A DNA stretch of 64,000 nucleotides from Volutella citrinella (lineage: Eukaryota; Ascomycota; Sordariomycetes; Hypocreales; Nectriaceae). A program made the translations under genes and the position numbers. Each line of letters opens with the position of its first letter. Position 1 is the stretch's first letter. The stretch is taken from contig JAWZSP010000003.1 in the NCBI GenBank assembly GCA_034401135.1, forward strand, positions 620,001 to 684,000, given 5' to 3'. Shown in pieces: positions 47,852 to 60,200 of this stretch. The notes beneath the pieces were generated by a model. The model did not search any database, had not been told where the DNA came from, and saw nothing but the letters and a program-made list of their open reading frames with translations.

Positions 47852-48356
47852 ATGGGCCTGTTCAGCTGTTTCTCATCAAGCTCCTCCGATCCCGAAAAAA
47901 TGGCCAACGCAACCGCAAGAATCCAGCAGCTCACCAAGGAGAACGCTGTCGGTACGTCTGCTATGCAATCTTCCGCGCCTTTCCATGGTGATCCGCCCCC
48001 CGCTAACCACCTTTTTTCTCGATAGTCGTCTTCTCGAAGTCCTACTGCCCTTACTGCTCCAGCACCAAGAAGACCCTGCAGAATCTGGGCGTGCAGTTCG
48101 AGCTCCTCGAGCTTGACCAGGACTGTGAGTACCCCTCGCGCACAGCGCGCAGACCTTTGTGCAATGGCGCTAACAATGACGCGATGCAGCCGAGGGCAGC
48201 ACTGTCCAGAACGCTCTCGAGCAGTTGACCGGCCAGCGCACCGTCCCCAACGTCTTCATCGGCGGCAAGTCCATCGGCGGCAACTCTGACCTGCAGAGCC
48301 TGAACAACAACGGCAAGCTGAAGGACCTTCTCCAGGGCGCAGGCGTTTCCGTGTAA
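47852..48356 (+). CDS. grx1: Dithiol glutaredoxin (CPYC), possibly with a mitochondrial form from an upstream start
   Basis: Three exons: 47852-47951, 48026-48124 and 48190-48356; introns of 74 and 65 bp; 121 aa from the ATG at 47852. The redox motif CPYC is at residues 41-44, the cis-Pro in TVP at 84-86 and the glutathione-binding GG at 91-92, followed by GGNSDL. It reduces glutathione-mixed disulfides using GSH. The frame is open upstream with ATGs at 47528 and 47594, which would add 108 or 86 residues rich in Arg and Ser and poor in acidic residues, like a mitochondrial presequence; yeast Grx2 makes two forms in this way. The short form is given because MGLFSCFSSS resembles the usual fungal start. 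Confidence 0.92.
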
Positions 48357-48653
48357 GAATCTTGGGTCGTATCTGGATAGACTGCACAAATGCGAGCGAG
48401 AGCTGATTACGGGGCTCAGTGCTAAGCTATAGAGAATGAAACCGGGAATGCTAGATGAGCTGCCTGCGGGCATGCCATAGATGGATGTATTACCTTGTCC
48501 TGCGCGACAAGATCATGAGTATAGATAATTGAGCCTCCAGAACTCGTATGCAGGTTTCCAGGGTCCGCCTCGTCTCTAGTGTTACATTTGCCAACGTATT
48601 TGTAATCCACTCCCCTTTGCAAAGCGTACATCCTCTTTCGATTGGTGCCGTTC

Positions 48654-49817
48654 TCAAACGACCTGTGTCGCAACTGTGCCGATAGGCCGCTCGACGAATT
48701 CCATGACGCCCTCAATAATGTTCTGTCGCGCCGGCTCTGATGCAACCTTCTTGCCGGCCAGGTAGTTGAGCCAGAGCAGGCGGGACAGTCGCTCGTCATC
48801 CACCACGCCCATCAGGCTCCGCTTGGGCTTGATATAGTCACCAGAGTTGAACGAGATGGTTAGCTTGCCGTCGGCATCGCGGACGAGTAGCAACTCCTTC
48901 TGCTTGGGCACCAGGCCACGCTGGAAAGCAATCTTGAACTTCTTGACGGCGCTACCAAAGGCTTCGTCGTTGTATTCGGGCTTCTTCCCAGATCGGGCCT
49001 GGATGGCCCGCACCATGCCGTCGCGCATGTGGGGGAAGTCGGTATCACGGATGGGGCTGATGCGGATCAAGCTGCGGACGCCGGCATCCTTGAAAATTGC
49101 GTTCCACGTCTCCTCGCCCTCGACGGGATCCAGCAGCGCCTTGCGGAGGTCGTCCTTCTCGGAGGGGATCAGCGTTGTAGCGGTCGGGTTGATCTTCTTG
49201 ATGAGGTAGCTCTGCAACTTGGCAATGTCCTGCGTCGCCACGTAGAAGCCACATACGTAGATCTCGATGCTGAGGAAGGTAACGGTGCGGGTGCCCAGGC
49301 CCACGAGAGTGAACTCGGTGGCGTCGTTCTGGCTGATGGATGCGGCAATTGGGCCGGCCTCAGCCTCGACAGGTGCTACATTTTCGACGGACATCGTTCG
49401 AGGGAATGAGCTGACAGTGTAATTGCCGGTGGGCACGATCTCACGGCCATGCTCGTCGTGGAGCACAACCTTGCGTTTCTCTCCAGCCTCGGTCTTGAAA
49501 GGTTCGGCGGGTACGGGTGCGTCGCACTTGATGGAGTGCTTCTCCTTCTCACTCTGGACGTCGATGGCCTTCTTCAGCTTCCAGGCGGTGTAAATGAAGG
49601 AGACGACGCCCGCGATGGCACCGGCGGCGAGGAAGGCGGTGCGGTTCTGCTCGTAGCTGCGGCGCTTGTTGTTGAGGTGGTTGACATCGAAGTCGTCCAG
49701 GTTTGACGGCCCGCGGTGCGACGCCATGGCCCGCCGCGAGACGTGAGCGACGGCAGCGCATTGGGTGTGGCGCGATGCGCGGATGGCGACACGGAAAGTC
49801 GTTGGACGAAGCATCAT
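48654..49817 (-). CDS. AIM18: Aim18-like mitochondrial protein with chalcone-isomerase fold
   Basis: Single exon, 387 aa, ATG at 49817 (a second ATG directly follows). The N-terminus (MMLRPTTFRVAIRASRHTQ, then AVAHVSRRAM) is a typical mitochondrial presequence, followed by a membrane segment (FLAAGAIAGVVSFIYTAWKL). The C-terminal two thirds carry the chalcone-isomerase fold: FTLVGLGTRTVTFLSIEIYVCGFYV, IRISPIRDTDFPHMRDGMVRAI, and GLVPKQKELLLVRDADGKLTISFN. Yeast Aim18 and Aim46 share this fold; they have been described as heme-binding inner-membrane proteins without isomerase activity. Converges with the glutaredoxin gene, 297 bp away. Confidence 0.9.
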   Translation of the reverse strand: MMLRPTTFRVAIRASRHTQCAAVAHVSRRAMASHRGPSNLDDFDVNHLNNKRRSYEQNRTAFLAAGAIAGVVSFIYTAWKLKKAIDVQSEKEKHSIKCDAPVPAEPFKTEAGEKRKVVLHDEHGREIVPTGNYTVSSFPRTMSVENVAPVEAEAGPIAASISQNDATEFTLVGLGTRTVTFLSIEIYVCGFYVATQDIAKLQSYLIKKINPTATTLIPSEKDDLRKALLDPVEGEETWNAIFKDAGVRSLIRISPIRDTDFPHMRDGMVRAIQARSGKKPEYNDEAFGSAVKKFKIAFQRGLVPKQKELLLVRDADGKLTISFNSGDYIKPKRSLMGVVDDERLSRLLWLNYLAGKKVASEPARQNIIEGVMEFVERPIGTVATQVV

Positions 49818-51966
49818 GGGCTGTTCGAGCGCAGAGGCTTGGAGCAAGGATGGAAGGTCAAGTTCGCTACGCTGACCGGCAATTGAGCGAAGCCAGATGC
49901 TAGATCCAGGAGCTGAAGCTGGAGGGAGGTGAAGCGTAGAGAAGCAGTCGTCGTCGAGTCGTCCCGCCCGAATCGGCCTCGTCGATTGTCCGATATGCCG
50001 GAGAAACGTATGACTTCACGGCAGCTGAAGCAATGACGGCGGCCAGCTGCCCCACATGCGATGTTATCTAATCGCGCCAGTTGCGATCAATCAGGATCGA
50101 GCAAGCAGTGGAGTTCGGTTGGATCTGTCTGTCGCTACGCTTAAATTCTCACTTTCCTCGGTGGCATGCAACATCCCCTGCTTGACAGGCAAACCTAAAT
50201 TGCATACCCTAGAGCGTGCTCCTAATTCTTCAAATGCGAATCGTAAATGCAACAAACAGGCAGAATGGCGCGAAAGAAGGCAGAGAAGGTTCACTGTCGG
50301 GTGCCTCATCCATCCGACTCGGGGAGGCACCACACCCAAAGAGTCATGCGGCTGACGGGGTCCTTGTTGATCATTCGCTGATGAAACGTGATGGTGGTGC
50401 ATTTGCTCAACTACCACGCTGCCTGAGCAACCCAGGTTTGTCAGCTCTCAGAAACGGCAAGGTCTCTGTGACAGCTACCAACGTCCTCATCCAATTGCCT
50501 GCCAAGGGGCTTAGCTGCCGTTTATGCTAAGAAACATCTCATTTTCATCCCGAGGCATCATTGAAGTCGCACCAGAGCTAAGAATCCCAGGCAAGTAGCC
50601 ATGGTGATGGAGTGTCTTGTATCGACGCGGCTTCACTAGCCAATGACCCATTCCAAGGCATGAGCAACGATCATAGCATTCGGCCAACGGCCTGCCCACC
50701 TTCTCCTAGGCGAGAGGGAGTAACCGAAGCCGTCATTTGTGCATTTACCCGCCTATGCGCCGTTCCAATGTGACTGAGATGATGCACCGACGACCGACCC
50801 TGCACAGGTCACCCATTGATTGATTGGATGCCTGTCGCCCTATAAATACAGACCACTCACGTTGCGCCCGCGGACACTACAAACACAAGCTTGCAGCAAA
50901 AGAGGAGAATGCTGCGGAACAAACTCTGGCGAAAGAGGAGACACGACAGGACCGCGTGAGAGACCAAGCGCAGTGAACAAAAGCGGCCAGAGGTCGGATG
51001 CTCCGATCCGTCTTTGAGTGCCACTGCTACTTGCTCGGCGGTCGCGGTGCACGAGGAACGCCCTGTTTTGTTTTGTTTCGATCCACCACCATCCGTCTCC
51101 ATCTGACAGTACCCAACCGAACCCCGCCTTGCACACAATACCCAAGTACCCGGAGATTAGCGCCGCTAGCAAGGTGCGTCCCGGTGACGCCGCCAGGTGC
51201 GAAACACCCAACTGCTAGCGCAGTAGCAGGCGTTGCGTGCCCTGGAAGTCAGTGGCCCAGTGCGTGCTTCCAGCAGGCGACCGCCTGGAGGGCACGAGTC
51301 TAGACCTGCTGACAAGGCTGAGCCCCCAGAGTCCAGTGCCCAATCGCCCAACGTTGCTAGGAGTGGCAGCCCAGCAGCCACCGGGGCCCACGGAACAGGC
51401 TTGCCCCAGGCCAAGTGTGGTCTAGCAGGGCTGGCGGGCCAGGACCAACAGCCCCAGGCTCAAGGACCAAGGACCAAGGACGGCCCAAACCCACACCAAA
51501 GAGTACCTCCCAGCACAAACAATCAAGGTGCGATTCGGAGGTACTGCCACATTGCGGCGACGCGTTAGTGTTATCCTTGCCTCCACCACCAAAACCAAGT
51601 CCGCCAAATCTATGCCACACTCCTCCGCCATCAATCATCATCTTCACTCATGCACATTCGCCCCCGCTTGACATCGCCGACGCCCACCGCCGCTGACCGA
51701 GTCCTCTCCAGCACGACGCAGCGCACGAACTCAATCCTGCCGCCTTTCCCACCGCCTTTCGAGGCGTTCCTAGGCGCTGCCCGCTCCGCCACGCCTCTGC
51801 GACCTCCGACCAGCCTGAAATCATCGTGAGGCCCCGTCTCAGATCGTTTCATCACTTCATCGCTTCATCGCCCTCGCCGCCCGCCCTCTCCCCTGCCAAC
51901 CCGCCGGCCGCGCCAGCGAAGCAAATATTTTGAGAACTGCCCGGATTGCGTCAACTCCCTCCCATC
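49818..51966. other. Divergent intergenic region between Aim18 and Grr1
   Basis: No gene seen. A good TATA box (CTATAAATAC, 50840-50849) lies 1.1 kb upstream of the Grr1 ATG, followed by an A-rich stretch, so the Grr1 leader may be long or a non-coding transcript may start here. The last 250 bp before the Grr1 ATG are C/T-rich. Confidence 0.5.
50841..50848 (+). promoter_or_regulatory. TATA box, possibly for a long Grr1 leader
   Basis: TATAAATA in a GCCC-TATAAATA-CAG context. The first downstream ATG (near 50909) opens only 16 codons, so the transcript from here would be either a long Grr1 leader or non-coding. Confidence 0.4.
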
Positions 51967-54382
51967 ATGGCTGCTGCTGCTGCCAACGGCGCCGGCGCCG
52001 CTCGCACCGCCAACGGCAACCCCGATGTCTCCGTTGACGATCAGGATGACTCTCGTTCCTCCTCCTCGTCAACATCGCCCGCCCCGGCCGACAACGAAGA
52101 GTCCGACTTCTTCCTCGCCGCCAACGACTCGCAGTCATCTCTTGGCGTGCCCAATATCCAGGACATGCAGGTCGTCGATGACTCGTGCTGGCCGCCGGTG
52201 AACCGTCTGCCCAATGAGATCTTCATCAGCATCTTCTCCAAGCTCAGCTCGACCTCAGATCTGTACCACTGCATGCTCGTCTCCAAGCGTTGGGCCCGGA
52301 ATACCGTCGACCTCCTCTGGCACCGCCCGGCCTGCACCAACTGGAAGAACCACGGCAGCATTTGTCAGACACTGGGCCTTGAGAGGCCCTTCTTCAGCTA
52401 CCGCGACTTCATCAAGCGCCTTAACTTGGCCGCCCTCGCTGAAAAGGTCAGCGATGGAAGCGTCACGCCCTTGGCAGTTTGCACCCGCGTCGAGCGTCTG
52501 ACTCTCACCAACTGCAGCGGCCTGACCGACAACGGCCTCATCGCCCTGGTTGAGGACAGCCACTCCCTTCTCGCTCTCGACATCTCCAACGACAAGAACA
52601 TTACTGAGAAGTCCATCGAGGCTATTGCCCACCACTGCAAGCGCCTCCAGGGACTGAACATTTCGGGATGTGACAATATCTCCAACGACAGCATGATTAC
52701 CCTGGCTCAGAGCTGCAGGTACATCAAGAGGGTATGTATGCTGCTGGAAGCGTTTGTCATTGGTCATTTTGCTGACGAATCCATTGTAGCTGAAACTCAA
52801 CGAGTGTGTTCAACTGCGAGACGATTCCATCCATGCTTTCGCTGAGCACTGCCCGAACATCCTTGAGATTGACCTCCACCAGTGCCTCCAGATTGGCAAC
52901 GGACCAGTGACGTCGCTTCTGGACCGGGGCAACTGCCTGCGAGAACTGAGACTAGCGAGCTGTGACCTCATTGACGACAACGCCTTCCTCTTGCTCCCCC
53001 CCGGTCGTGTCTTCGAGCATCTCCGCATTCTCGATCTTACCTCATGCACCCGCCTCACCGATGCTGCCGTTACAAAGATCATCTCTGTCGCGCCCCGGCT
53101 ACGCAACCTCGTCCTTGCCAAATGCCGCCACATCACTGATGTGGCCGTCAATGCTATCGCACAGCTTGGCAAGAATCTGCACTACGTGCACCTGGGCCAC
53201 TGCGGCCAGATCACGGACGAGGGCGTGAAGAAGTTGGTTCACAACTGCAATCGCATTCGCTATATTGATTTGGGCTGCTGCACCAACTTGACAGACGAAT
53301 CTGTCAAGCGACTGTCGACTCTCCCGAAGCTGAAGCGTATTGGCTTGGTCAAGTGCGCCAACATTACAGATAACTCTGTATTCGCCCTTGCCGAAGCTGC
53401 CTACCGGCCTCGGGTTCGGCGAGATGCCAATGGAATGTTCGTCGGCAACGAGTATTACGCCTCAAGCCTCGAGCGAGTTCATCTCAGTTACTGTGTCACC
53501 CTTACCCTTAAGGTTAGTTTCCAACCATGCCCCCGTTATGACACGACTAATGCCTCTGCAGAGTATTCTTAAGCTCCTCAACTCATGCCCCAGACTTACC
53601 CACCTGAGTCTCACTGGCGTACCTGCTTTCCAGAAAGACGAGTTCCAGCCTTACTGCCGACTAGCACCACCAGGTATGGGAGCGAACCCCCCCCCCCCCC
53701 CAAAGACAGGCATCGATTGCTAACCTGACTCGCAGAGTTCACCCAGCACCAGCGAGATGTCTTCTGCGTCTTTTCCGGTACTATGGTGTCCAAGTTCCGC
53801 GACTTCCTAAACTCTTCCCCTCAGTATGACTCGCTTCGAGAAAGCTACCCCGCTCGCCTTGGCCGACCCCGAGACACGACCCCGAGAGCGAATCGTGATG
53901 CTCGACTCATGGGCATGCTGGACGGAGAGGGCTTTGATGACGAAATGGCTGACGAGGAGAACGACTTCGAGGGCCTTGACGGAACCGAGATGGTGGTGGA
54001 TGCACAGACCCAGAACCCAGCGGGTCCAGGAAATGCGAACGGAGCGCCTCAAGCAATCCCAGTGCCACCGCCAGCTCCCGGTCTAGGTCAGCACCCCTTC
54101 ACCACGTTGTTGCCACATGACTCTCCTTTCTTGCACCATTCGGTGCCGAACGACGGAGTCTTTAGTGGCGCGTTGCGGCTCCTTAATAACATCCAAGCAG
54201 GTGGAATGCCCCCACCAGTCAACGGCCAAGGGTCTAGCTTCGCAAGCATCGCAACCCTCACCCACGGCTCGAGACAGGCTAGCGGTGCCAACGGAGAAGC
54301 CTCGACCGGCGCGAGCGCTGCGACTATGCACCGTCATCGCCCCAACGACGACAACCAGCACCAGACCGACGCCATGAACTAG
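51967..54382 (+). CDS. GRR1: Grr1-type F-box/LRR protein, SCF ubiquitin ligase subunit
   Basis: Four exons: 51967-52731, 52790-53512, 53562-53673 and 53736-54382; introns of 58, 49 and 62 bp, the last containing a long C run; 748 aa. An acidic, Ser-rich N-terminus precedes the F-box (about 75-125; NRLPNEIFISIFSKLSS to LVSKRWARNTVDLLWHRP), which docks on Skp1. About eleven to twelve Cys-containing leucine-rich repeats follow (LTLTNCSGLTDNGL, LNISGCDNISNDSM, LDLTSCTRLTDAAV, IDLGCCTNLTDESV and so on), the substrate-binding arc. After the repeats come GVPAFQKDEFQPYCR and VFCVFSG, conserved in fungal Grr1, and a disordered Pro/Gly/Asn tail. Grr1 targets phosphorylated G1 cyclins and nutrient-sensing regulators. 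Identification is firm. Confidence 0.95.
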
Positions 54383-55615
54383 GAACAATGACGTTGCGTT
54401 ATGATCAAGTTTTAGCATCCAGCGCATGTGCACTCTTTCTTACTTTGAGCATCCGTTTCCAGTGAGGGCTACCACCTCTTGCATCGAGTAAGTTGCTCAC
54501 CCGCCGTTATTCCGTTGTCTGCGTTGTGTTGAATGTACTGGGGCTAATCTCTTCGGGCAGAAGGCGTTAGAATACGCGTGCCAGTATTGCGCACGAGGAA
54601 GGAATCCAGATAGAACTGCGTACTGAGGAGTTTGTGGTTGACAAACGCCGCGCTTTGCGGCAACGACTTACGCACAGGTGTAAGGGCACCACGTATACCA
54701 TTTGGGCGATGTACCTGGAGCAGGCGGGACTGGAATCAGACGGCCCATTGTCTTGTTGACTCTGGGCTCTGGAACTTCGCCTTGGCCGGTTTGTTTGTTT
54801 TTCCCCCATTTCATTTTGGGGATTTGTTTCTCTCCTAGCATTGGTTTGTGATACGGGCAGCATCTCCACTGGCTTAGCTTCTCGTCCACCACTTGCGAGG
54901 GTGGCGAAACATGGTGGAACTTGGTTGGTTTCTTAAGGGCAAAGGAAATGATATCTGGCGTATGGTAGCGGCTCACGCAAACATGACTTTGCCGCCAACC
55001 CTGGGCATCACAAGCTCCACACTCTACACACGACGGGCCTACGATTATAAAGACCTGCTCCATTAATTGGCATTGACACAGACCGCATCTCCATTCGTTG
55101 CTGCTGAAGTGATGTTTGCTCCCTTGCTTGATAAGATGACCTGCATCACCATGGGCCGCGACGGTCTAATGGACTATCGAGCGAACCTGTCGTAGTTATA
55201 TGTGGACATGGATGAAGCGACTCGCTATGAACTGAGTCGAAGATCAAGCGGCCAGAGAGCGAGAGAGCTTATGATGTAGCATTGGACGTACCCATTAGAT
55301 CTGACAGAGCAGAGATTTGGTAAGGTACATTCAGCCAGGCCTAAGTCACAATGGCGATGCAGTCTCACCATAGACACAAGGGAAGCAGAGACTCGACTAA
55401 TTAAAGGGTATATTCATATCTGCGCTGCAAGAGACAGGCTGAGCGGGATACGCTCCGAACAACGATTGTTGTAGTATGTAATAGGTCTGGTATCAAACGT
55501 CGATGGCGTCCCAGTCTGTGACGACCATCTTGAACTATTCACTCCCCTTCCTCAAGATTGCCAAATTTGTAATGGAACCATGCACCCGCAACATCACTCT
55601 CTCGAGTGTACAACC
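54383..55615. other. Convergent intergenic region, no gene seen
   Basis: The 3' flanks of Grr1 and the ammonium permease. Short conflicting frames only. Confidence 0.5.
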
Positions 55616-57233
55616 TTACACCTTCTCCTCGACGGCATCGCTGGCATCAGAGATGGGGTGGGTAGAGTCGGCCATGTGGCGGGTGATCTCGACGTAGTCA
55701 TAGGCAAACTCGCCAAGCTGGCAGTCATCGACACCAAGCTCCTCCTCCTCGGGGGTGACGCGCAGGGACAGGCCGGGCACGAGGTTGAGGAGGAAGAGGA
55801 GGATGCAGCTGAGGGTGAAAGTCCAGGCGAAGGCAGCCACAGTACCGGCGAGCTGGTAGCCGAGCTGGATCCAGTTGTGCTGGATCCAGCCGATGGGCTC
55901 ATACTCAGCGCCGTCAAGGCCGGCAATATCGGAGCTGGGAAGCGACAATGTTAGCGGGCAATGTCCAAATTATGTATGCGAATCAAGGATTGTGGAAGCA
56001 ACTTACGATCCAAAGATACCAGTCAGGATGTTGCCAACCATACCACCAATGCCGTGGACGGCGAAGACATCAAGGCCATCGTCGACGCCGATGAGGAACT
56101 TGAGCTTGGTAGCAAAGTTACAGCAGACACCGCCAACGATACCGATGATGAGGGCGCCCCAGGGCCAGACGAAACCGGCAGCGGGGGTAATGGCAACGAG
56201 GCCGGAGATGGCGCCGGAGCAGAGACCGATGGTGCTCCACTTCTTCTCAAGACGGTAGTCAAGCAGCATCCAGGTGATGGCACCCATGGCAGCAGCCAGG
56301 TTGGTGTTGTAGCAAGCCATGATGGCACGGATGTTCATGCCGAGGGCAGAGCCACCATTGAAGCCGAACCAGCCAACCCACAGGAAGACTGTGCCGAGGA
56401 CAACGTGGGTGACGTTGTGAGGGCGGTAGGGCAGGCCGTTGGCAGCGCTGTAGCCAGTGCGCTTTCCGAGCATGAGGGCGTAGGCCAGAGCGCAGGTGCC
56501 GGAGGCGATGTGGACAGGGCCACCACCGGCGAAGTCGTACGAGGGCAGCTTGAAGAGCCAGCCGTTGCCGTTCCAGGTCCAGTATGCAATGGGGTCGTAG
56601 ACCACGGTGGACCACAGCATCATGAAGACCATGGCGGGCAGGATGCGGCCGCGATCAGCAACGGCACCGATGGCGAGAGCGGGACTGTTTGGGAAGCATC
56701 CGAGGTTAGCATGGCTGCGACCTTCGCACTGGTAGAAAGGCAAGATTGCATGTATACTCACGTAATGGCGGCGAACATGCCCTGGTACAGGCAGAAGAGG
56801 ATATCAGGCAGCACAGCGGATCCGTTGGGCTGGGCAATGACCTCCTTGAGACCGATCATGGTCAGGTCACCCAAGAAGGCATTGCCAGTGCGGGAGAAGA
56901 CCAGGGAGTAACCCCAGAAGTACCACTGGAAGCTGATGACGGAGAGCGAAATGAGCGAGAGCAGGATCAGCGAAAGAGCTGACTTGCGACGGGCGAGACC
57001 GCTGTAGAAGAAGCCGACACCGGGAATCATGAGCAGGACTAGGACGGCGCAGATGAGCATGAAGGCCATGTGGCCGGTCTGTAGGAGCGCATCGTGTTAG
57101 TCCAACCGCAGAAAGCTTGATATCGACACTTGCGCGCGTTCTCACGTACCTCATAATAGATGTTGAGATCATGGACGCCAGTGGACCAGCCATTATCGGC
57201 CGTGCCCGTGGTGCCGTTGTATTCTGTCGCCAT
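55616..57233 (-). CDS. MEP: Ammonium permease (AMT/MEP family)
   Basis: Four exons on the minus strand: 57233-57150, 57078-56762, 56684-56007 and 55934-55616; introns of 71, 77 and 72 bp; 465 aa. About eleven membrane spans are visible. The family signature DFAGGGPVHIASG lies at 184-196, and the twin pore histidines are present as H192 and H344 (in VFAVHGIGG). The N-terminus is extracellular (no signal peptide, NGTTG glycosylation site) and the C-terminal tail is acidic (TPEEEELGVDD), ending VEEKV. The protein imports ammonium at low supply. Clustered GATA motifs upstream fit control by an AreA/Nit2-type nitrogen regulator. Several paralogues are usual in fungi; which of the Mep types this is cannot be decided here. 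Confidence 0.95.
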
Positions 57234-60200
57234 GGTGACAGATCGAAAGCGCCTCGAGGTCTCAAGTTGATGTGCCGGATATCAAGAGTGCCCGAGCCGG
57301 ATCCAAGTCAAAAGAGGAGTGAGGATGAAGAAGATGGACAGGACTGTTAGGACAGGCACCGGGGGGGTTTCGAGGATAAATAGAATTTGACCAGGACAGA
57401 GGAAATCAACCCTCCTGAGACTGACGACGAAGGGAAGCTCCCGGAGGAAACGACTAGGTTGAGCTGTGGACAAGGGGGGGGGGGAGTGCGTATGGAGTCT
57501 CGGAGAGGTGTGTGGGCAGGACGACTGACTCTTAGAGCAAGAGGGCACGATATGGGATGAGAGATGAGTACGACAGGCAATGAATGGGTGGGTGCTTGGT
57601 TAGATTGGCACACCCCCCTCCCGTCCGCCAATTCTGGCTCGGGACGACGACCGGACTGGACTGGACTGGGGAGAGGGATCTCGAGATATGGAACGGGGCA
57701 TTCAGCTCTGGGTATCTATCCCGTGCCCACGGCGGGACGAGAGAGCCAAGACCACCCGTTCCCGAAGAAAGCGAAAACCGCCATGATAAGGATAACGGCC
57801 GGACACAGGGCTGGCCAGTCAACGGTGCCGACGGTTTCGTTGACTAACAGATGGCTCTCCTGACCAACAACGACCTTCGTCTTGGCTTTTCTTGGGCTCT
57901 GCATCACCAGGACGGGCATAGGACCAAACTCTCAAGGCCGAAAAAAAGCGACAGTCGGCCTGCGGACGGGGTGGGAAGGGCCTGCTTATCGCGACATCAA
58001 TCCAAGGCGGCGCCTTCACAGCTCGGCGCCACGGGGCGCCCACTGATAAGGATCCCTCCTCTTACAGGCCCCGCGACCGCGCCTTGGCGAATGAGCTGGG
58101 ACGAACTGCGGTGCCCATGTGCTTATCGCGCGAGGGTAATCCGTACTGGGCGGGGAGTTGAGGTGTTGGTGTCTACCGCATCGAGCCAAGACTGGGACTC
58201 AAGAGGCCCATGCCTCCCTAGGCCGATCAGAGTATTGATTTCCTTGGGGCCTCAGCGGAGGGTGCCCTGTCGAGGCTGATGTTTGTTCCCACTTCCCACT
58301 GGCCGGCTGCGTCTGTGCTTCCCGGGAATAAAGTGACGGGGCCTCGCACTAGGGCAGCAGCAGGCCAGGATGTTGCATGTGCCGGCGTACGCAGTCCGTC
58401 CTCCATAATACCGGCTTGCTGTTGTTCCCCCACGGGCAGCTCAAGGGAGGTGGGATCAATTCCGCACGCAATCCGAATGAGCGGGGAGCAGGTTCGGTTC
58501 TGTGCTGCGGCAGAGCAATTCACAAATCCATGAGTCGGGGCCGCTGGTGTCTCAGCCGGCGCATGTGAGATGAGGGCGAGGGGCGTCTAAGTCTAACCAC
58601 GCCACCACCTTCAACGTCTCAGAACTAGCGCCGTTATTGTTTCCCTCAACCGGCGCTGCGGAGTCGGGTCGGACGGGTTCGCTTGCTGCGGAAGCAAAAA
58701 CCGCTCTTGCTGAGCAATCGTTGATTACTCAAAGCCCAAGATCAAGACACTGCACCTGTAGCTGTAGCCAGGGCAATATCTGATGCCAAAGCGCAGCACG
58801 CACCGCTACTGCATCGTGGGGCAAGCCACTCCGTCCTTTGGTCATGCTGCATCCCCACAGCCAGGTGATCCATTTGCCTGTTTGGCGTCGAGCTGTCATG
58901 TATGCCAAGCCCGCTTGATGGGATTAACTGGTTTGGCGGTGATAGCAGCCCGACCTGGCCATCCGCCTGTCCGCACCAAAGCACCCCAGAACGCCCAGTG
59001 CCTCGTTTCGAGCGGTGGCTGACGGAAGAGGCTGCATGGAGCCGAGGAGCACCAGGATCGATCCGTGGCATAGCCGCGCTCCAGGAATTGTGCCAAAACG
59101 CTGTCTGGAATCCTGCCACGAACGCTCCAAGCAATCTGCACCTCTACATGTTGCCAGCAAAAGAGCGGAAACCGATGCGCCGCTCTGTGACTCCGCGCAG
59201 GCAAGCCAGGGTATCAGGTCCATGCCAACATGCCTCCAGCGGGTCGTAATCACAGTTTCGTCGCCGTTTCTAGGACCAACAGCCTTGGCCCACAACGGCC
59301 TCTCACAGCGCATCTCTTATCTCTCGGCCCTGCCTCAAGCACTTCTTCACAAGGAGACCATCTAGCTGAATTCCAACGGCGACCGTCTAATTGGGCATCT
59401 TCTTATCTCTTGGCAGGGTCGGTGGAGCCGCTAATGTCGTAGTGCGCCATGGGTCGGCACCCACCCCCGGACAAGCATCCTGGTTTCACAGGGGATCAAA
59501 TGTCTGGGGGAGGGAGGGCTTGTGGTGTGTGAATGATGCTGTCGGATGCACTCGTACGGAGTGCTGGATGTCCTAGCTTTGTGGTGTCCGGCGCGAGGTG
59601 AAGAGATTGGGCCTTTTTCAGCCGGATGCTGGGCATGAGAGCGGACTGTGCCCCCAAATCAGTGGTGCGTCTTTGGTGGTCTTGTTGACTCAATGGCCTG
59701 CTCGTCAATCATGTGCTAAATCGTGTAATTGCCATGAAGATGCAAGAACGTCATGTTGGGAGAGCTCAAGACAACGCTCTGTTTTTAGGTGCAACAACCT
59801 TGACCAATGCCAGCTTCCCATCAATCAGCTTGACACTGGTGCGAGTACTCCATATGAGTTTGGCCTGTAATAGTCTGTCGTGAGGCCGCACCGGGGGTTG
59901 AGGGCGTACCACCCCCGTGGTTCTCGATCTTCAACCTGCGCCCGCACAGCCTTGTGAGACCCGTCGTCTTGCGGGCGTCCAGATGCGAGTCTCCCGCAAT
60001 AATCTGGGGAATCTCCTGGCTTGAGAGCATTTAAGAGCGCCGTATTCCCCATGGCTTGCCTGCAGTTTTACTCCTTCCATTCTGTGCCAAATCTCGACTC
60101 CGCGGTTACGGTCCAGCATAACCTGAAGGCCTCGATATCTTTGCCCTTCAACATGAAAGCGAATCGATACCCACCGCCGAGTTGATGACCACTGCGCCCT

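Noticed and set aside
53674..53735. The long C run in Grr1 as a frameshift
   Set aside because: The run lies inside a normal 62-bp intron with GTATGG donor, CTAACC branch and CGCAG acceptor, so it does not disturb the reading frame.
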